DNA from: CAKMMH01 sp927798255
GTDB taxonomy: Bacteria > Bdellovibrionota_C > UBA2361 > CAKMMH01
DNA length: 20,161 nt
Assembly (NCBI GenBank): GCA_034180415.1
Contig: JAXFOK010000063.1
Span: 1-20,161 of the forward strand
Direction of reading: 5' to 3'
Part shown: positions 16,008-20,161 of the stretch, piece by piece
How the letters are laid out: each line of letters opens with the position of its first letter
Position numbering within the stretch: the stretch's first letter is position 1
Translations under genes and position numbers: made by a program
The notes under the pieces: model-generated
What the model saw: only the letters and a program-made list of their open reading frames with translations
Told to the model about the DNA's origin: nothing
Databases searched by the model: none

Positions 16008-16380
16008 TTAATATTTCATTTCTAATTTTAACATATCACAAATAAAACCTATATTATCTGTCGTATACATATAACAAATATTTTCTCTTAATAAACAATA
16101 AATTAATTAACTTACTTTTTTCTTTATAAAATCTTATAGGTGTTGAATATCCTTCACTAATCGTATCACAGGTATCATTAAATCTATACAAATGCCCTAC
16201 ATTGTCTTTAGTAACAATAAATAATGAATTATCAGAAAAATTAGAAACACACTTTATATTTTCACCTAACGTTTCTACTAATATGGTTTCATCATTTTTA
16301 ATTATTATTAATATTGTATTATCCGATATTTTTCTCCATTTTTACAAGCATCCTCTAAGATTTTGCAAAGATTATTATTA
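16008..16380 (-). pseudogene. Collapsed paralogue of the 900-residue repeat protein
   Basis: Two distant parts of the neighbouring protein are joined here. From about 16380 the minus strand reads NNLCKILEDACKNGEKYRI, matching ERVCKIIYDACVSGERISHD (residues 156-175 of the intact protein). After a run of stops it reads TILVETLGENIKCVSNFSDN and GHLYRFNDTC, matching residues 812-850. After one more frameshift near 16085 it gives LRENICYMYTTDNIGFICDM, matching the last 25 residues, and ends at TAA 16008-16010. About 640 residues between the two parts are deleted. Identity in the retained parts is high enough to be sure of paralogy, but amino-acid changes are many, so the duplication is not recent. 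Confidence 0.85.
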
Positions 16381-16426
16381 ATTGCGATGCTGATCAAAAA
16401 CTTTTTGGTGTTAATTAGTGGTTCTT

Positions 16427-17780
16427 TTAGCTATTTGCAACTTGCTTTTCATTTAAAGAAGCTTTTTTATCATTTAAAGCTGTTTGCTGTCTTAACAAAA
16501 AAAGCTCATAAGAATCAATTAATGCCGCATAACTTGCTTCAATAATATTGTAAGAAACTCCTACTGTTGACCATCGCTCTCCTTCATATGTCGCATCAAT
16601 AGTTACACGAGTTGTAGCACCTGTTGTCTTATCAGGGTCTAAGATACGAACTTTATAATCTGAAAGATTGACTTTTGCAAGTTCAGGAAAATACGGTAGA
16701 AGCGATTTTCTTATTGCTAAATCTAGCGCATGCACAGGTCCTAAACCATCTGCAACAGTGTGAGTTATCGTATTTCCTACTTTTAATTTTACGACAGCTT
16801 CAACTGTTTTTACTGATGGCTTTCTATTTTCAGAAACAACCATCATATCTACTTTTTCAAATGGTGGCTTGTAACCTGCTGAGTCTTTTCTTAAAAGAAG
16901 TTCAAATGTTCCTTCTGCATTTTCAAATTGAAAGCCTTGATGCTCAAGCTCTTTTACTTTATTTAAAACTGCCTTTTCATTTCCACTAAGTTTAAGCCCA
17001 AGTTCTGTGGCTCTTACCCTTACATTACTTCTTCCTGCAAGCTCTGAAATAACAAATTTTCTTTTGTTACCTACAGTTTCTGGAGTAATGTGTTCATAAC
17101 TTTGTGGGTCGCGTTCAACTGCAGATACGTGAATTCCTCCCTTATGAGCAAAAGCTTCTAAACCAACATAAGGTGCGTGTTCATCTGGGTTAAAGTTTGC
17201 AATACCGCTAACTTTATGAGATAGCTCTGTTAGATGTGTTAAATCAGGAACACAATCATATCCCATTTTTATTTGTAAATTTGGAATAATTGTTATTAAA
17301 TTTGCATTACCACAACGCTCTCCGTAACCATTAACTGTTCCTTGAATAAGCGTGCAACCTTCACAAGCTGCAACCATCGAATTTATCACAGCAAGTCCCA
17401 TATCATTATGAACATGAATCCCTAGTTTTATATTTTGAGATTTTAAAGATTCTTGTTTTAAAAGTTTTGAAACTTTAGAAACTATATCTTGTATTTCCCA
17501 AGTTAAGCATCCACCGTTTGTATCACATAATGTTATACCATCAACTCCTGCATTAATTGCAGCTTTTAAAGTTTCGATAGAGTAACCAGAGTCTAATTTA
17601 TAGCCATCGAAAAAATGCTCTGCATCATATATAACTTCTCTTCCTTGTTCTTTTAAAAAGCGAATGCTATCAGAAATCATATTTAAGTTTTCTTCAAGGG
17701 TTGTGCAAAGCACTTCTTTTACTTGATAAGAAGAAGATTTTCCGACTAAAGTTACAACAGGAGTTTTAGCTTCTAAGAGA
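16427..17780 (-). pseudogene. cimA: Citramalate synthase lacking its N-terminus (joined to an ATPase 5' end)
   Basis: Citramalate synthase (LeuA/CimA family, TIGR00977 type) condenses acetyl-CoA and pyruvate in the threonine-independent route to isoleucine. The surviving part reads LLEAKTPVVTLVGKS, TTLEENLNMISDSIRFLKEQ, YDAEHFFDGYK, LCDTNGG, the metal-binding GIHVHNDMG (H-x-H) and NGYGERCGNANL. The regulatory domain follows (TVEAVVKLKVGN ... DGLGPVHALDLAIRKSL ... VGVSYNIIEASY), to a natural stop at 16427. About 85-90 N-terminal residues are missing, including the DTTLRDG segment that supplies a catalytic Arg and a metal-binding Asp, so activity is not expected. Upstream of TLLEAKTP the frame reads IDEIQNIK, which belongs to an AAA ATPase. 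The first ATG in frame is at 17713, internal to the enzyme. No other isoleucine or leucine genes are adjacent. The C-terminal coding sequence has no stops, so the loss looks recent. Confidence 0.9.
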
Positions 17781-18080
17781 GTTTTTATATTCTGAATTTC
17801 ATCTATAAAAAGGTATTTTTTTCTTGTGAAACGCTTAACTTTTTAATAAGTTGCTCTAATGCATCAGGAGTTTTTATTTTTTTATTTTCAAGACTATCTA
17901 AATCAATAAATATAATATTTTCTTTATGAATTCCTAAGTCTAAAAGTTCTTATACAATTGTTTGCTTCAAACTTGATTTTCCACATCTTCTAACACCTGT
18001 AATTACCTTTATAATGTCATCATCATGATAAAAACCACGAATTTTTTAAGATAATTTTCTCTCTTAAACAAAATCATCAT
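17781..18080 (-). pseudogene. 5' end of an AAA_14 ATPase, decayed, joined to cimA
   Basis: It starts at ATG 18080 with AAGGA just upstream, like an intact gene: MILFKRENYLKK, then (after a missing A in the A-run at about 18050) IRGFYHDDDIIKVITGVRRC and GKSSL, a complete Walker A. A TAA follows (TIV-stop-ELLDLG), then KENIIFIDLDSLENKKIKTP. A second missing A, in the seven-A run at about 17816-17822, separates it from YLFIDEIQNIK, the Walker B. The homology stops there, within 17780-17790, and cimA begins. It is very similar to residues 6-101 of the intact ATPase at 11268-12530. Three separate lesions show long disuse, yet the Shine-Dalgarno and start remain. Confidence 0.88.
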
Positions 18081-18155
18081 AAGTTCCTTAATTTTTAAAC
18101 AATTTTTTATCCTTTAAGTCCTGTCATTTAGACAAAAAAATAAAGCAAAAACGTT

Positions 18156-20161
18156 CTAGAGCATCATATTCTCAATCTTTGAAATCTTATCTCTTAATTT
18201 TATAGCCTCCTCAAAATTTTCCTCTTTTGCACATTTAAACATTTTGACTTTTAAAGTTTCTATAAGTTTTTGAGTTTCTTCTTTTGATGATGGCAAGATT
18301 ATTTCTTCAGAAAAATCTTGAGCTTCAAATTCATTTTCAAGGTTATCTTCATAAAGCGAAGCTATCATCTTTGAGCCTGCTGATTTTGGCGTTATATTAT
18401 GCTTTTTATTATACGCTTCTTGTATTTTTCTTCTTCTTTCAACTTCGTCTTTTGCTTCTTTAATCGAACCTGTAACAGTATCTGCATAAAGTATAACTCT
18501 ACCATTTACATTTCTTGCAGCTCGTCCCATCATTTGAATTAGTGAACGCTTTGAACGCAAAAAGCCTTCTTTATCTGCATCTAAAATTGCAACAAGACTA
18601 ACCTCTACTAAGTCTAACCCCTCTCTAAGTAAATTTATCCCTATTAATACATCAAACTCGCCTTCTCTTAATGCCTTTAAAATTTCTATTCTTTCAAGAG
18701 TATCAATATCAGAGTGAAGATACTTTGCTCTAACTCCAAGTTCCTGAAGATACACAGAAAGATTTTCTGCCATTTTCTTTGTAAGAGTTAACACAAGAAC
18801 TCTTTCATCTTTTTTTATTGTTTCTTGAATCTCTGTTAGTAAATCATCAACTTGATTAGTAACAGGTCGAATATCAATTTTAGGATCTAAAAGCCCCGTA
18901 GGCCTATTTATCTGTTCAAAAACTTGTGAGCCACTAAATGAAAGCTCTTTATCACCAGGAGTTGCTGAAACAAAAATTACTTGAGAAACTCTTTCTAAAA
19001 ACTCATCAAAATTTAAAGGTCTATTATCTAGCGCAGATGGTAGTCTAAATCCATACTCAACAAGATTGCTTTTTCTCGCTCTATCTCCTCTATACATTGC
19101 AGCAAGCTGCGGAACCGTTACATGACTTTCATCAATTACTACTAAAAAATCATCAGGGAAAAATGAAAGCAAAGTTCCTGGGGGAGAACCTGCCTCTCTT
19201 CCTTCTAAATGCCTACTATAATTTTCAATTCCACTACAGAACCCAACTTCTTGTAACATCTCGATATCATAAAGAGTGCGCTGCTCAAGCCTTTGTGCCT
19301 CTAAAAGTTTTCCTTGTTTTGTAAGCTCCTTTAGTCTTTCTTCAAGCTCTACTTTAATTGTTACGATAGCACGCTCAATATCTTCTCTTGGTGTTACAAA
19401 ATAACTTGTAGGATAAAGTGAATAATAATTTACTTCTTCTATTTCTTTACTAGTTATAGGATCTATTAAAGCAATTTTCTCTACAGTATCTCCCCAAAAT
19501 ACAACTCTTAAAGCTTGTTTTTCCTCGTCAACTGGGAACACATCAACACATTCCCCTCTTACTCTAAATTTTCCTCGCTCAAATTCATAATCATTTCTAT
19601 CATATTGTAAGTTTACAAGATTTTCTAAAAACTCATCTCTATCTAGCTCCATATTAGTTTCTAGAAAAAACATCATCTTTGCGTAATCTTCAGGGCTTCC
19701 CGCACCATAAATACAACTAACACTTGCTACGACTATACAATCTCTTGCTTCAATTAGAGACTTAGTCGCCTTATGTCTTAGCCTATCTATTTCATCATTT
19801 ATCGCAGCGTCTTTTTCAATAAAAGTGTCACTTGATGCAATGTAAGCTTCTGGTTGATAGTAATCATAGTAACTTACAAAATAATGCACTCTATTTTCTG
19901 GGAAAAATTCTTTAAACTCATTATAAAGTTGCCCGGCAAGAGTTTTATTTGGAGCGATAACAAGTGTTGGTCTATTTTGTTTTTCTATAACATTTGCAAT
20001 TGTAAAAGTTTTTCCAGAACCTGTAATACCTAGAAGTGTTTGAAACGCGTGTCCTTCGTTTAAGCTATCATTAAGTCCTTTAATAGCCTTTGGCTGATCT
20101 CCACAAGGCGTATAATTAGAGTGAACTTTAAAATCTTTATGTGTTTTATATTTATCAAAAA
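18156..20161 (-). CDS. uvrB: Excinuclease ABC subunit B, first residues beyond the right edge
   Basis: UvrB is the damage-verifying helicase of nucleotide excision repair; it is loaded by UvrA and then recruits UvrC to cut. The frame is open from base 20159 to TAG at 18156-18158, giving 667 residues. It begins at FDKYKTHKDFKVHSNYTPCG, which is within a few residues of the usual N-terminus. Walker A is GITGSGKT (window residues 44-51) and the damage-clamping hairpin is YYDYYQPEAYIASSDTFIEK. Walker B/DEAD is VVIDESHVT. Helicase motifs include VFVSATPGDKE-like (VIFVSATPGD), GINLLREGLDL and QMMGRAARN. A UVR domain (LIETLKVKMFKCAKEENFEE) closes the protein for UvrC contact. No lesion is seen. It is the only clear housekeeping gene that looks intact in the window. 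Confidence 0.97.
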   Translation of the reverse strand, partial: FDKYKTHKDFKVHSNYTPCGDQPKAIKGLNDSLNEGHAFQTLLGITGSGKTFTIANVIEKQNRPTLVIAPNKTLAGQLYNEFKEFFPENRVHYFVSYYDYYQPEAYIASSDTFIEKDAAINDEIDRLRHKATKSLIEARDCIVVASVSCIYGAGSPEDYAKMMFFLETNMELDRDEFLENLVNLQYDRNDYEFERGKFRVRGECVDVFPVDEEKQALRVVFWGDTVEKIALIDPITSKEIEEVNYYSLYPTSYFVTPREDIERAIVTIKVELEERLKELTKQGKLLEAQRLEQRTLYDIEMLQEVGFCSGIENYSRHLEGREAGSPPGTLLSFFPDDFLVVIDESHVTVPQLAAMYRGDRARKSNLVEYGFRLPSALDNRPLNFDEFLERVSQVIFVSATPGDKELSFSGSQVFEQINRPTGLLDPKIDIRPVTNQVDDLLTEIQETIKKDERVLVLTLTKKMAENLSVYLQELGVRAKYLHSDIDTLERIEILKALREGEFDVLIGINLLREGLDLVEVSLVAILDADKEGFLRSKRSLIQMMGRAARNVNGRVILYADTVTGSIKEAKDEVERRRKIQEAYNKKHNITPKSAGSKMIASLYEDNLENEFEAQDFSEEIILPSSKEETQKLIETLKVKMFKCAKEENFEEAIKLRDKISKIENMML

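Noticed and set aside
17713..17780. ATG 17713 as a genuine start of a short citramalate synthase
   Set aside because: It lies inside the conserved barrel (VLCTTLEEN), has no ribosome binding site, and cimA-like sequence continues upstream of it as LLEAKTPVVTLVGKS.

Overview
The window is very AT-rich bacterial chromosomal DNA. Every recognisable gene reads on the minus strand. A uvrB gene at the right end gives a chromosomal anchor. Most of the rest is accessory or decaying DNA: a type I restriction locus, a Fic protein, several AAA+ ATPases of the defence/mobile-associated kind, a broken surface protein and a large unrecognised protein. The broken surface protein ends in a repeat-and-tail architecture (MBG-like repeat plus a Lys/Thr-rich beta-strand tail) that is typical of anaerobic Firmicutes (Clostridia/Tissierellia). 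I therefore lean to a low-GC anaerobic Firmicute. No rRNA or unique marker allows a firmer assignment.

Layout from left to right. 1-4369: hsdR (C-terminus beyond the left edge), preceded by hsdS. The hsdS gene carries a heptanucleotide repeat tract near its start codon, a 12-bp TAEL-type repeat in its central spacer, and a frameshift in its first target-recognition domain. No hsdM is visible. 4609-4816: a scrap of an ATPase C-terminus. 4897-5943: an intact class II Fic protein. 6325-6860: a decayed DUF4143-type ATPase C-terminus. 6992-8422: an intact DUF234-type ATPase. 8734-8762: a 29-bp palindrome next to a short orphan ORF. 9258-9574: a second copy of the 4609-4816 scrap, joined to a scrap of an AlbA_2/Schlafen-like domain. 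9604-9700: a degenerate 21-bp tandem repeat. 9894-11108: a surface-protein pseudogene with RCC1 repeats. 11191-12664: an intact AAA_14/DUF4143 ATPase flanked by about 83-bp direct repeats that each contain a dyad. 12907-13065: the last 52 codons of an LD-carboxypeptidase. 13114-15816: an unrecognised 900-residue repeat protein. 16008-16380: a collapsed paralogue of that protein. 16427-18080: citramalate synthase lacking its N-terminus and joined to the 5' end of another ATPase. 18156-20161: uvrB, missing only a few start codons at the right edge.

The genes do not form one pathway. The common thread is gene decay and recombination: six intact or broken members of the AAA+ ATPase superfamily lie within 14 kb, and two of the clearest rearrangements (the cimA junction and the 209-bp repeat) involve pieces of them. 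The most notable items are the potentially phase-variable hsdS, the ATPase unit bounded by direct repeats, the 900-residue five-repeat protein with its collapsed paralogue, and the ATPase::cimA junction.
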